A stretch of DNA of 7,138 nucleotides from contig PKDP01000153.1 in the NCBI GenBank assembly GCA_002862585.1, positions 1 to 7,138 on the forward strand. Reading direction: 5' to 3'. Every line of letters starts with the position of its first letter. Position 1 is the first letter of the stretch. The DNA is from Flavobacteriales bacterium (GTDB lineage: Bacteria > Bacteroidota > Bacteroidia > Flavobacteriales > UBA7312). Position numbers and translations under genes: made by a program. The notes beneath the pieces were generated by a model. The model saw only the letters and a program-made list of their open reading frames with translations. It made no database searches and was not told where the DNA came from. This document shows, piece after piece, positions 1 through 7,136 of the stretch.

Positions 1-1365
1 GAAGCAGAAAGAAGACAAATGGGAGATTACGATGCCGAAGGTCATACAGATTTCTGGGCATTAAAAGAAAACAAACCGGCAATAGAGAATTTTCAAAAAG
101 AAGTTGCTGAAGCCGAATTATGGGAAGCTGTTAAAAGTGGAAGAATTGAAGAAATCTACTGGGTGGGAGGAGAACCATTAATGTGGGAAATACATTGGCA
201 AGTAATGGAGTACTTAATTGATAATGACTTAGCAAAAAATGTATGGATTCGTTATAATACTAATTTTTCTAGAACTACATATAAACATTGGGACTTAAGA
301 GAGATGTTACCTCATTTTAAAACAGTTCAGATATGTGCGTCAATTGATGGCGTAGGAGAAAATGTAGAATACGTTAGACATGGAATTAAATGGGACAGTT
401 GGATTAAAAACTTTAAAGACTTTCTATTTTTAAATGAAAAGTATGGAGAATACGGAATAGCTTTTGACCTAACAATTACTACACCAGGTTTATTCTGCCT
501 TAAAGAAATGCTAGATTTAGCATTAGAACTTAATGTTCAGACACTAATTAAGACTACATTTGCATTTGATAGTTCTATAATGATGTGCCCCCAAGTATTA
601 CCTCGTGAATTGTATGATGAAATTCTAGATGATTTAATAGAATATATAACACCTAAAGTTGAAAACAACTATACCGTAGCAGATATGATAACTGGCTATG
701 GCGTTTCAGTAGCTGTTGACCACTTTTACAACTTACACAACGAAAGTATAAAGGATAAAAGAATTATTATACAAGGCTGGGGGAATGTAGGCTCAGCAGC
801 AGCATTTTACCAAGCACAATCTGGTGGAAAAATCGTTGGTATTATTGACCAAGAAGGAGGATTAATCAATGAAGACGGCTTTACTTTCGAAGAAATTCGT
901 CAATTATTCCTCAACAAAAACGGTAATAAATTATCTTCTGATAAGATGGAATCATTTGATGAGATTAACTCTAAAATTTGGGATATTGGTGCAGAGGTAT
1001 TTATTCCTGCTGCTGCCTCAAGATTAGTCACCCAAAATCAAGTTGAACGAATGTTTGAAGGAGGACTAGAAGTTATTTCATGTGGAGCTAACGTTCCTTT
1101 TGCCGACAAAGAAATATTCTTTGGAAGCATCAGCGAGTTTACTGACGAACGACTTAGCGTGATTCCAGATTTTATTGCAAATTGCGGTATGGCAAGAGTA
1201 TTTGCATATTTAATGAAAGCTGATGTTAATATGACAGACGCAGCTATATTTGAAGACACATCAAACACGATAATGAACGCACTAAAAAAATCTCATAAGA
1301 TAAATTCGACAAGAAAAAATATTTCTAAAACATCTTTTGAGATTGCACTTAACCAACTCATCTAA
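1..1365 (+). CDS. Chimeric ORF: radical SAM (twitch-type) fragment fused to the C-terminal half of glutamate dehydrogenase; 5' end outside window
   Basis: The frame is open from base 1, so the Met at 19 is probably internal and the true start lies upstream; residue numbers here count from that Met. Residues 1 to ~215 read as a radical SAM enzyme: a GGEP motif at 50-53, a RYNTNF strand at 78-83 and a SIDG motif at 108-111. The CxxxCxxC motif that holds the 4Fe-4S cluster would lie upstream of the window. From about residue 222 the protein is the Rossmann domain of a Glu/Leu/Phe/Val dehydrogenase: TGYG at 225-228, nucleotide-binding GWGNVG at 253-258, SCGANVPF at 354-361, and VIPDFIANCG at 381-390. 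The N-terminal GDH substrate domain, with its catalytic lysines, is absent, and the C-terminal end of the radical SAM protein also seems lost. GDH activity is therefore unlikely. The stop lies 2 bases before mscS. The two domain assignments are firm; whether the fusion is real is not. Confidence 0.8.
   Translation, partial: EAERRQMGDYDAEGHTDFWALKENKPAIENFQKEVAEAELWEAVKSGRIEEIYWVGGEPLMWEIHWQVMEYLIDNDLAKNVWIRYNTNFSRTTYKHWDLREMLPHFKTVQICASIDGVGENVEYVRHGIKWDSWIKNFKDFLFLNEKYGEYGIAFDLTITTPGLFCLKEMLDLALELNVQTLIKTTFAFDSSIMMCPQVLPRELYDEILDDLIEYITPKVENNYTVADMITGYGVSVAVDHFYNLHNESIKDKRIIIQGWGNVGSAAAFYQAQSGGKIVGIIDQEGGLINEDGFTFEEIRQLFLNKNGNKLSSDKMESFDEINSKIWDIGAEVFIPAAASRLVTQNQVERMFEGGLEVISCGANVPFADKEIFFGSISEFTDERLSVIPDFIANCGMARVFAYLMKADVNMTDAAIFEDTSNTIMNALKKSHKINSTRKNISKTSFEIALNQLI
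658..690 (+). other. Junction between radical SAM and glutamate dehydrogenase sequence
   Basis: Within these codons (residues 214-224 counted from the Met at 19) the protein stops resembling radical SAM proteins and begins to resemble glutamate dehydrogenase just before the TGYG motif. There is no stop codon, frameshift, linker-like low-complexity stretch, insertion-sequence end or visible repeat at the join. Glycine codons differ across it: 8 of 11 are GGA before the join but only 7 of 18 after it, where GGC and GGT are frequent. This weakly suggests two sources. The exact breakpoint would need an alignment to intact homologues of both families. Confidence 0.65.
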
Positions 1366-1367
1366 AC

Positions 1368-2459
1368 ATGACACTTAACGAGCTTTTACAGTATCATTTT
1401 TTAAGTAATTCAATGGAAAACTACTTGTGGTTTTTAGGATTTATTTTATTTGGATTAATATTCAAAAAACTAATTTCTAAATACTTAAGTCATATTCTTT
1501 TCCGATTACTAAATAGAGACGCATCAATTAATCTTGAGAAGTTTAACGACTTATTAATAAGACCAATCTCTTTTGCCTTATTTCTTTTCTTCATCTATTT
1601 GGGAGCATTGAATATCAGTTTTCCAGCGGAACTGACTTTCAGCAATGAAAATTTCAACTTAGAAAAGCTTGTTCATAAAGCATTTTCAATAGTTATGCTC
1701 TTTTCATTTCTAAGAATAGGACTTCGATTAGTTGACTATTTTGGAATAGTATTCAAAAATAAAGCAGAAAATACTGAGAGCAAAATGGACGATCAATTAG
1801 TGCCATTTGTAATAGAAATTGGTAAAATAGCCGTTTATATTATTCTGTTCTTTGTGCTTTTAGGTAGGGTATTTGATATTGATGTTACAGCATTAGCTGC
1901 AGGAGTTGGTATAGGAGGTATCGCTATTGCTATGGCCTCAAAAGAAAGTTTAGAGAATCTGTTAGGCTCATTCACCATATTTTTTGACAAACCTTTCGTG
2001 GTCGGCGATTTAGTTTCTACTGGAAGCATTACAGGAACAGTAGAAAAAGTGGGTTTCCGTTCAACTCGAATTCGCACTTTTGACAAAAGTATTGTTACCG
2101 TACCTAATAAAAATATGATTTCTGCCGAATTGGATAACCTAGGAAAAAGAAAAGTTAGACGAGCTCGGTTTTATATTGGTCTAACCTACGATACTTCTAT
2201 TGATCAAATGAAAAAGGTCGTTAATGAAATTGAAACACTAATTAACAAGCATCCAAAAACTGACCAAGAAGGTAGAGTCAAATTTCAAGAGTTTGGAGCA
2301 AGCTCATTAGACATCATGGTTTTATACTATGTAAGCTCTACAAAATGGGATGATTTTATAGATGTAAAAGAGGACATTAACTTTAAAATTATGGAAATCG
2401 TAAAGAATAACAATTGTGAGTTTGCTTTTCCATCTACAACAGTATATTTGCAAAAATAA
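1368..2459 (+). CDS. MscS family small-conductance mechanosensitive ion channel
   Basis: This is an inner-membrane channel that opens under membrane tension and releases ions and small solutes during hypo-osmotic shock. Hydrophobic segments lie at about residues 18-48, 67-85, 105-128 and 150-170. The Gly/Ala-rich pore helix at about 173-190 (ALAAGVGIGGIAIAMA) is the hallmark of the family. It is followed by the start of the cytoplasmic beta domain (FDKPFVVGDLV, 206-216), the VPNK motif at 245-248, and a C-terminal alpha/beta part ending in FAFPSTTVYL (352-361). At 363 residues with extra N-terminal helices it is longer than E. coli MscS (286 residues). The start lies 2 bases after the preceding stop, without a Shine-Dalgarno motif, which indicates transcription with the upstream gene. 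Family assignment is secure; gating properties cannot be read from the sequence. Confidence 0.95.
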   Translation: MTLNELLQYHFLSNSMENYLWFLGFILFGLIFKKLISKYLSHILFRLLNRDASINLEKFNDLLIRPISFALFLFFIYLGALNISFPAELTFSNENFNLEKLVHKAFSIVMLFSFLRIGLRLVDYFGIVFKNKAENTESKMDDQLVPFVIEIGKIAVYIILFFVLLGRVFDIDVTALAAGVGIGGIAIAMASKESLENLLGSFTIFFDKPFVVGDLVSTGSITGTVEKVGFRSTRIRTFDKSIVTVPNKNMISAELDNLGKRKVRRARFYIGLTYDTSIDQMKKVVNEIETLINKHPKTDQEGRVKFQEFGASSLDIMVLYYVSSTKWDDFIDVKEDINFKIMEIVKNNNCEFAFPSTTVYLQK

Positions 2460-2482
2460 ATTAATCAATAAATTAGTACATA

Positions 2483-3874
2483 ATGATTTACCTTTCTATG
2501 TTAGTCGTTTTTGTTGTAGGATACATACTAATAGTCTTTGAACACCCCCTTAAAATTGACAAATCTGCTTCTGCACTAATTGCAGGCTCCTTATGTTGGG
2601 CAATTTTTGCACTTGGTTTATTTGAAATTGATATCACCTCCGATACCTTTACTAATTTCTTAAACTACTTTCAAACAAAAGACTTACGCTATACTAGTGA
2701 ATACATTGCTGAGAACATCGATTATGTCAAACAGAAATTTGTATTGTTTGAGCTTTCTCATCACCTTGCAGAAATAGGTCAAATCTTATTTTTCCTCTTA
2801 GGGGCAATGACTATTGTGGAGCTAGTGGATGCCCACCAAGGTTTTGCAGTAATTACTGATCGTATCAAAACCACTAACAAGGTAAAGTTAATGTGGATTT
2901 TATGCATACTATCATTCTTCTTTTCAGCGACACTGGACAACTTAACTACAGCCATTGTAATGTCGGCACTGCTAACCAAACTCATAGAAGATAAAAAAGA
3001 CTTGTGGCTATTTGCTGGTATGATTATCATTTCAGCCAATGCTGGTGGTGCATGGTCACCCATTGGAGATGTTACTACGATTATGTTATGGATTGGAGGT
3101 CAAGTTACTGCCGCCAATATTATTACTTCTGTAATTATTCCATCTATAGTTTGTATGCTTGTTCCTTTAGTATACTTAACGTTTAAATTAAAGGGAAATA
3201 TCACTAGGCCACCCAATACAGAAGTCTTAGAACACGTTACAAACCCTACAACTCCATTTGAAAGAAAATTCATTTTCTTTTTAGGTGGTGCTGGACTATT
3301 ATTTGTTCCTGTTTTTAAAACTGTTACCCACCTTCCTCCTTACATAGGTATTTTGTTGAGTTTAGGAGTTATGTGGCTAACTACTGAATTACTACACAGA
3401 AGCAAAAATCATGAAGCTAAATCTGACCTAACGGTAATTGGAGTACTTAAAAAAGTAGATGTTCCAACCATATTTTTCTTCCTAGGGATTTTGTTGGCTG
3501 TTGCTGCTTTACAAAGTATGGGTCATCTTAACGATATGGCTGTAATACTTGACAATACATTCGATGGTAATATATACGTCATAAATATTATCATTGGACT
3601 TTTATCAGCTATCGTTGATAACGTTCCTCTAGTAGCTGGCGCAATGGGAATGTATGAAATTGGAACAGGCGTTTTTGATGTTGATGGTACATTTTGGGAG
3701 TTTCTAGCTTATTGTGCAGGTACAGGCGGCAGCGTACTTATCATAGGTTCTGCTGCTGGTGTAGCCGTAATGGGTATTCTTAAAATTGACTTCATATGGT
3801 ACATTAAGAAAATTAGTTTCTTAGCATTGATTGGCTATGTTGCTGGTGCAGCTACATATATATTAATGCAATAA
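2483..3874 (+). CDS. nhaD: NhaD-type Na+/H+ antiporter
   Basis: This is a polytopic inner-membrane protein of the ion transporter superfamily that exports Na+ (often Li+ too) in exchange for H+, typical of marine and halophilic bacteria. About 12-13 hydrophobic segments are visible. Conserved signatures are the LDNLTTAI segment at 151-158, the SANAGGAWSPIGDVTT loop at 184-199, the VDNVPL segment at 378-383, and the Gly-rich GTGGSVLIIGSAAGVAVMG helix at 413-431. The two Asp-Asn pairs (152-153 and 379-380) sit in equivalent positions of the two halves, consistent with the inverted-repeat architecture of this superfamily. The length of 463 residues is normal for NhaD. It starts 23 bases after mscS, with an AT-rich leader and no Shine-Dalgarno motif. 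By adjusting Na+ and H+ gradients it could affect the proton-driven ExbB/ExbD motor encoded next; that link is inference. Confidence 0.93.
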   Translation: MIYLSMLVVFVVGYILIVFEHPLKIDKSASALIAGSLCWAIFALGLFEIDITSDTFTNFLNYFQTKDLRYTSEYIAENIDYVKQKFVLFELSHHLAEIGQILFFLLGAMTIVELVDAHQGFAVITDRIKTTNKVKLMWILCILSFFFSATLDNLTTAIVMSALLTKLIEDKKDLWLFAGMIIISANAGGAWSPIGDVTTIMLWIGGQVTAANIITSVIIPSIVCMLVPLVYLTFKLKGNITRPPNTEVLEHVTNPTTPFERKFIFFLGGAGLLFVPVFKTVTHLPPYIGILLSLGVMWLTTELLHRSKNHEAKSDLTVIGVLKKVDVPTIFFFLGILLAVAALQSMGHLNDMAVILDNTFDGNIYVINIIIGLLSAIVDNVPLVAGAMGMYEIGTGVFDVDGTFWEFLAYCAGTGGSVLIIGSAAGVAVMGILKIDFIWYIKKISFLALIGYVAGAATYILMQ

Positions 3875-3912
3875 GTACTTAAAAAAAGTCGTTTTTAACT
3901 AAACAAAAAAAT

Positions 3913-4626
3913 ATGAAATCATTGCTTTTACAAATCAATACTATCGGTGATACACTTTCGCAAACATCTGTTGATGGAGAAATTGTGGAGGAAAAAACAC
4001 TTTCAATTCTTGAATTAATTACAAGTGGTGGTACTGGTGGAAATCTGATTATGATTACGCTTGGTGTTTTATCGATAATATCCGTTTACCTTTTTATTGA
4101 ACGATACACTACTTTGAAAAAGGCAAGTAGAAAGGATTCTGGTTTTCTGAATAGTATTAAAAATTATATTCAAGATGATGATGTAAAAGCAGCGAAGACC
4201 CTTTGTAAAAACACAGATACTTCAATTTCTAGAATGTTAGAAAAAGGCATTGACCGTATTGACAAGCCAATGACAGATATTTCAGCTGCCATAGAAAATC
4301 AAGGTAAACTCGAAGTCTATGTACTCGAAAATAATTTAGCCAACCTAGCCACTATTGCTGGTGCCGCACCAATGATTGGTTTCTTAGGAACTGTAATCGG
4401 AATGATTGTTGCCTTTCACGAAATGGCAAGTGCAGGCGGCAATATAGACATCGAAATGCTTTCCAAAGGTATTTATACAGCTATGGTAACTACTGTGGCA
4501 GGTTTAGTTGTAGGTATCATCGCATACATTGCATACAATGTATTGGTTACAAAGGTTGAAAAAGTTGTTTTTCTACTAGAAACAACCACAACTGATTTTA
4601 TGGATTTATTGCATAATAACAAATGA
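3913..4626 (+). CDS. exbB: MotA/TolQ/ExbB proton channel family protein (ExbB-like)
   Basis: This is the motor subunit of the TonB energising complex, which conducts protons across the inner membrane with ExbD. Three membrane helices are visible at about 45-63, 142-168 and 187-212. A cytoplasmic region lies between the first two, and the family core is GFLGTVIGMIVAFHEMA (156-172) plus the third helix (TAMVTTVAGLVVGI, 189-202). About 40 mostly polar residues precede helix 1. The position that appears to match Glu176 of E. coli ExbB is Thr189 here. The chosen ATG follows an A-rich leader, usual in Bacteroidota, and the next in-frame Met (47) lies inside helix 1 and is too late. The gene begins 38 bases after nhaD and overlaps exbD by 4 bases (ATGA). 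TolQ is the alternative name; the order exbB-exbD-tonB favours ExbB. Confidence 0.92.
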   Translation: MKSLLLQINTIGDTLSQTSVDGEIVEEKTLSILELITSGGTGGNLIMITLGVLSIISVYLFIERYTTLKKASRKDSGFLNSIKNYIQDDDVKAAKTLCKNTDTSISRMLEKGIDRIDKPMTDISAAIENQGKLEVYVLENNLANLATIAGAAPMIGFLGTVIGMIVAFHEMASAGGNIDIEMLSKGIYTAMVTTVAGLVVGIIAYIAYNVLVTKVEKVVFLLETTTTDFMDLLHNNK

Positions 4627-5015
4627 GTTTAAGAAGTAAAAATAAGGTAAGTGCCAACTTTAGTATGTCATCCATGACTGACATAGTATTCCTATTGCTC
4701 ATCTTTTTTATGCTTACCTCAACATTAGTAAGTCCAAATGCTTTAAAATTACTTTTACCCAACAGTAAAGCTAGAACTCTCGAAAAGCAAACGGTTTCTG
4801 TATCTATAACACCAGAAATAGAATATTATATCGAAGACCAAAAAATTCCCTTCGAAGATTTAGAAAATCAACTCATTCAACTACTTTCTAATGAAGTTGA
4901 GCCTGCAATAGTTCTTCATGCCGATAAAACGGTAGACATAGAATTTGCCGTAAAAGTAATGGATATAGCATACAGAAATAAGTACAAAGTAGTACTAGCT
5001 ACAAACCCCAAATAA
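4623..5015 (+). CDS. exbD: ExbD/TolR family biopolymer transport protein
   Basis: This is the partner of ExbB in the proton-driven motor, anchored by one N-terminal membrane helix with a periplasmic domain. A short basic cytoplasmic tail (residues 1-14) is followed by the helix at about 18-35. This contains the family's essential protonatable aspartate, Asp20, in the motif MTDIVFLLLIFFM. The periplasmic domain (about 55-130) includes the conserved HADKTV segment at 99-104 and the closing VVLAT strand. The length of 130 residues is typical. The start codon lies inside the exbB stop (ATGA), which indicates translational coupling, and tonB begins 6 bases downstream. TolR is the alternative family member, but a TonB-like gene rather than a TolA/TolB pair follows. 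Confidence 0.93.
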   Translation: MSLRSKNKVSANFSMSSMTDIVFLLLIFFMLTSTLVSPNALKLLLPNSKARTLEKQTVSVSITPEIEYYIEDQKIPFEDLENQLIQLLSNEVEPAIVLHADKTVDIEFAVKVMDIAYRNKYKVVLATNPK

Positions 5016-5021
5016 ATATAA

Positions 5022-5789
5022 ATGTCTGTTACAAAAAGCAATAAAAGAAAGGCAATAATTGGAACAGTAATGTTTCATTTATTTCTTTTGATTTGCTTTG
5101 TTTTTCTTGGATTAACCTACCGCATCCCACCACCGCCAGAAGAAGGAATTACAATTAATTTTGGTTATCACAATTTTGGAAGTGGAGCTGAACAGCCAGA
5201 ACAAATTATAGAAGAAGAGAAAATTACACCGCAAGAGGTAGTAGAAAACAATCCTGTAATTGATGAAATAAGCACCCAAGAAGTTGAAGAAACTCCTGTC
5301 GTAAAAGAGAAAATTAAGGTAAAGAAAAAACCAGAAAAGGTAGAAGAAGTCGAAGAAAAAAAACCTGAACCAGTAATAAACACTAAAGCCCTCTACGCTG
5401 GTAAAAAGCAAAACAACAGTACAAGCCAAGGTATTAGTGAAGGAAGTGGCGACCAAGGAAGTGAAGAAGGTGACCCAAAATCTAACGCCTATGTTGGTGG
5501 TGGGATTGGTGCTAATGGGGTTGCCTACAAACTTGGTGGAAGAACCATAGAAAAAATCATTAAACCCAATAATGATTCTCAACAACAAGGAAAAGTCGTT
5601 GTAACCATTCGAGTTAACAGAAACGGAAAAGTTATCAATGCCACACCAGGTGCTAAAGGCTCTACGACTACTAATTCCTATCTGTACAGTAAAGCTAAAG
5701 AAGCGGCACTAAAAACTACTTTTGAAGCTAACAGCTCTGCACCTGAAATTCAAATAGGTACTATCATTTACAACTTTAAGTTGAACTAA
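5022..5789 (+). CDS. tonB: TonB family energy transducer
   Basis: This periplasm-spanning protein passes energy from ExbB/ExbD to outer-membrane TonB-dependent receptors such as SusC-like and siderophore transporters. The N-terminal anchor is at residues 11-33 with His19 and Thr15, matching by eye the His20 and Ser16 face of the E. coli TonB helix. Next come a PPPP run at 36-39, a long Glu/Lys/Pro/Val-rich linker at about 58-120, and a Gly/Ser/Asn-rich stretch at 127-168. The C-terminal TonB-like domain at about 187-255 has a KVVVTIRVNRNGKV strand pair, then an alpha helix, then a final strand (GTIIYNFKLN). The canonical YP motif of proteobacterial TonB is not seen, which is common in Bacteroidota homologues. 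It starts 6 bases after exbD, and its stop overlaps the folC start by one base (TAATG). Confidence 0.9.
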   Translation: MSVTKSNKRKAIIGTVMFHLFLLICFVFLGLTYRIPPPPEEGITINFGYHNFGSGAEQPEQIIEEEKITPQEVVENNPVIDEISTQEVEETPVVKEKIKVKKKPEKVEEVEEKKPEPVINTKALYAGKKQNNSTSQGISEGSGDQGSEEGDPKSNAYVGGGIGANGVAYKLGGRTIEKIIKPNNDSQQQGKVVVTIRVNRNGKVINATPGAKGSTTTNSYLYSKAKEAALKTTFEANSSAPEIQIGTIIYNFKLN

Positions 5790-6997
5790 TGACTTATCTA
5801 GAATGTATCGATTGGCTATTTCAACAATTGCCAATGTATCAACGCACAGGAAGTGTAGCTTATAAAGCCGATATTGGTAATATTGTATTGGCATGTCAAA
5901 AACTCGGGAACCCACAAAACACATTTAAATCTGTACATATAGCTGGCACAAATGGAAAAGGCTCAACCAGTCATATGATAGCCTCAGTTTTTCAAGAAGC
6001 TGGCTATAAAACCGGATTATATACTTCCCCACACCTCAACGACTTTAGAGAGCGTATTAGAATAAATGGCAACATGATAAGTCAAGTTGAAGTCATTGAA
6101 TTCGTAAACTCCAACAAAGGATGGTTTACTGAAATAGGTATGTCATTTTTTGAAATGACAGTAGCTATGGCATTTCATCATTTCTCTAAGCAGAAAGTAG
6201 ATATCGCAATTATAGAAACTGGTTTGGGAGGACGATTAGATAGTACCAACATCATCACTCCTGACTTATCAATTATTACAAATATTGGTCTTGACCACAC
6301 TAATTTACTTGGTGATACTATTGAAAAAATAGCTATTGAAAAAGCTGGGATAATTAAAGAAAATACTCCGGTAGTCATTGGAAGAAATCAAGAAAATACT
6401 CTACCTATTTTCAAAAAAATAGCTGAAGAAAAAAATGCGCCTTTAATCATTTCTAGAGCTAGTACGCTAAAAACCGATTTACTAGGCAAATATCAGGTGG
6501 AAAATGTGTCGACCACACACACAAGTATTAATGCACTCATAAAATCAGACTGGAACGTATCAGTTAAAAATCTAAAAAAAGGGCTTTTGAATGTTCAGAA
6601 AAATACATCTTTAAAAGGCAGATGGACTATACTCAATAGTTCACCTCTCACTGTTTGTGATACTGGACATAATGTAGATAGTATAAAATGGATAAGCAAA
6701 CAAATTAAAGAAACCCCACACAAACAACTACACTTTGTTTTGGGTATGGTCAGCGATAAATCCATTGATAAAATCTTATCCCTTTTACCAAAAAATGCCA
6801 CATATTATTTTTGCAAGGCAAATATTCCAAGAGCATTGGACGAAAGTGAACTAAAAAAATTGGCTTCCAAATATTCTCTTAAAGGAACCCCTTTTTCATC
6901 TGTAAAGAAGGCATTTTCTTCAGCTAAATTGAAAGCAAATAAAAATGATTTGATTTTCATTGGAGGCAGTACATTTACAGTAGCCGAAATTTTATAA
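5789..6997 (+). CDS. folC: Bifunctional folylpolyglutamate synthase / dihydrofolate synthase
   Basis: This cytoplasmic Mur-ligase-like enzyme adds glutamate to dihydropteroate and further glutamates to folates, using ATP. It has the P-loop GTNGKGS at 53-59, the folate-contacting SPHLNDFRERIRI segment at 80-92, ETGLGGRLDSTN at 143-154, and NIGLDHTNLLG at 165-175. The EKAGIIK motif at 184-190 contains the lysine that is carbamylated in the family. The C-terminal domain carries GRWT (277-280), DTGHN (291-295) and ends with FIGGSTFTVAEIL. At 402 residues it is close to the usual ~420 and appears intact. The ATG shares one base with the tonB stop, implying translational coupling. It is the last protein gene of the run, and no functional link to TonB is evident. 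Confidence 0.96.
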   Translation: MTYLECIDWLFQQLPMYQRTGSVAYKADIGNIVLACQKLGNPQNTFKSVHIAGTNGKGSTSHMIASVFQEAGYKTGLYTSPHLNDFRERIRINGNMISQVEVIEFVNSNKGWFTEIGMSFFEMTVAMAFHHFSKQKVDIAIIETGLGGRLDSTNIITPDLSIITNIGLDHTNLLGDTIEKIAIEKAGIIKENTPVVIGRNQENTLPIFKKIAEEKNAPLIISRASTLKTDLLGKYQVENVSTTHTSINALIKSDWNVSVKNLKKGLLNVQKNTSLKGRWTILNSSPLTVCDTGHNVDSIKWISKQIKETPHKQLHFVLGMVSDKSIDKILSLLPKNATYYFCKANIPRALDESELKKLASKYSLKGTPFSSVKKAFSSAKLKANKNDLIFIGGSTFTVAEIL

Positions 6998-7016
6998 CAT
7001 ACTTTTGAAATGAAAA

Positions 7017-7047
7017 TTTGTGATTGATATAAAATCACTTATATTTG
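7017..7047 (+). promoter_or_regulatory. Bacteroidota-type promoter for tRNA-Val
   Basis: A TTTG at 7017-7020 is followed after 19 bases by TATATTTG at 7040-7047. This is an exact match to the Bacteroidota vegetative consensus (-33 TTTG / -7 TAnnTTTG at about 19 bases). Transcription would begin around 7052-7055, only a few bases before the mature tRNA 5' end at 7059. The tRNA can therefore be expressed independently of folC. Confidence 0.72.
7020..7038. repeat. Short inverted repeat between folC and tRNA-Val
   Basis: GTGATT at 7020-7025 and AATCAC at 7033-7038 form a perfect 6-base inverted repeat around a 7-base AT-rich spacer. It lies between the two promoter elements of the tRNA and 22 bases after the folC stop. 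It could be a weak terminator stem for the folC transcript, a dyad operator, or chance in AT-rich DNA. The stem is short and is followed by TTATATTT rather than a clean U-run, so none of these can be asserted. Confidence 0.3.
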
Positions 7048-7058
7048 CCATCCATTTT

Positions 7059-7136
7059 GGGCGATTAACTCAGTTGGTTCAGAGTGCCTCCCTTACAAGG
7101 AGGAAGTCGGGGGTTCGAGTCCCTCATTGCCCACCA
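7059..7136 (+). tRNA. tRNA-Val (anticodon UAC)
   Basis: The cloverleaf folds completely. The acceptor stem is GGGCGAT (7059-7065) with ATTGCCC (7126-7132, one G-U pair). The D stem is ACTC/GAGT (7068-7071 and 7082-7085) with a GG-containing loop. The anticodon stem is CCTCC/GGAGG (7087-7091 and 7099-7103), and its 7-base loop CTTACAA has anticodon TAC at 7094-7096, which reads GUA and GUG valine codons. The T arm is GGGGG-TTCGAGT-CCCTC (7109-7125). The discriminator is A7133 and the CCA end is encoded at 7134-7136. The tRNA lies 61 bases after folC, and the window ends two bases past it, so any following tRNA genes are not visible. Confidence 0.97.

Noticed and set aside
685..1365. Independent translation of the GDH half from the Met codon at 685
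   Set aside because: There is no promoter or leader signal before it, and the product would be an isolated Rossmann domain without the catalytic lysines of GDH.
2455..2475. Direct repeat of AATAAATTA, two copies 12 bases apart, between mscS and nhaD
   Set aside because: The repeat is short, AT-only and overlaps the mscS stop. Such repeats are expected by chance in an AT-rich spacer.
3004..3186. A 60-residue + strand frame rich in Trp, Tyr and Cys
   Set aside because: It is out of frame inside nhaD, over its conserved NAGGAWSPIGD region, so it is a shadow of a real gene.
3875..3912. Possible terminator or promoter in the nhaD-exbB gap (AAAAA and TTTTT runs flanking GTCG)
   Set aside because: The stem would consist only of A-T pairs and be too weak. 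No TAnnTTTG element is present, and the A-rich stretch next to the ATG is better explained as a normal Bacteroidota translation leader.
5112..5588. A 158-residue open frame on the minus strand, rich in Phe, Tyr and Leu
   Set aside because: It lies wholly opposite tonB and its composition is the antisense image of the Glu/Lys-rich linker. It has no recognisable domain and the sense gene is clear.
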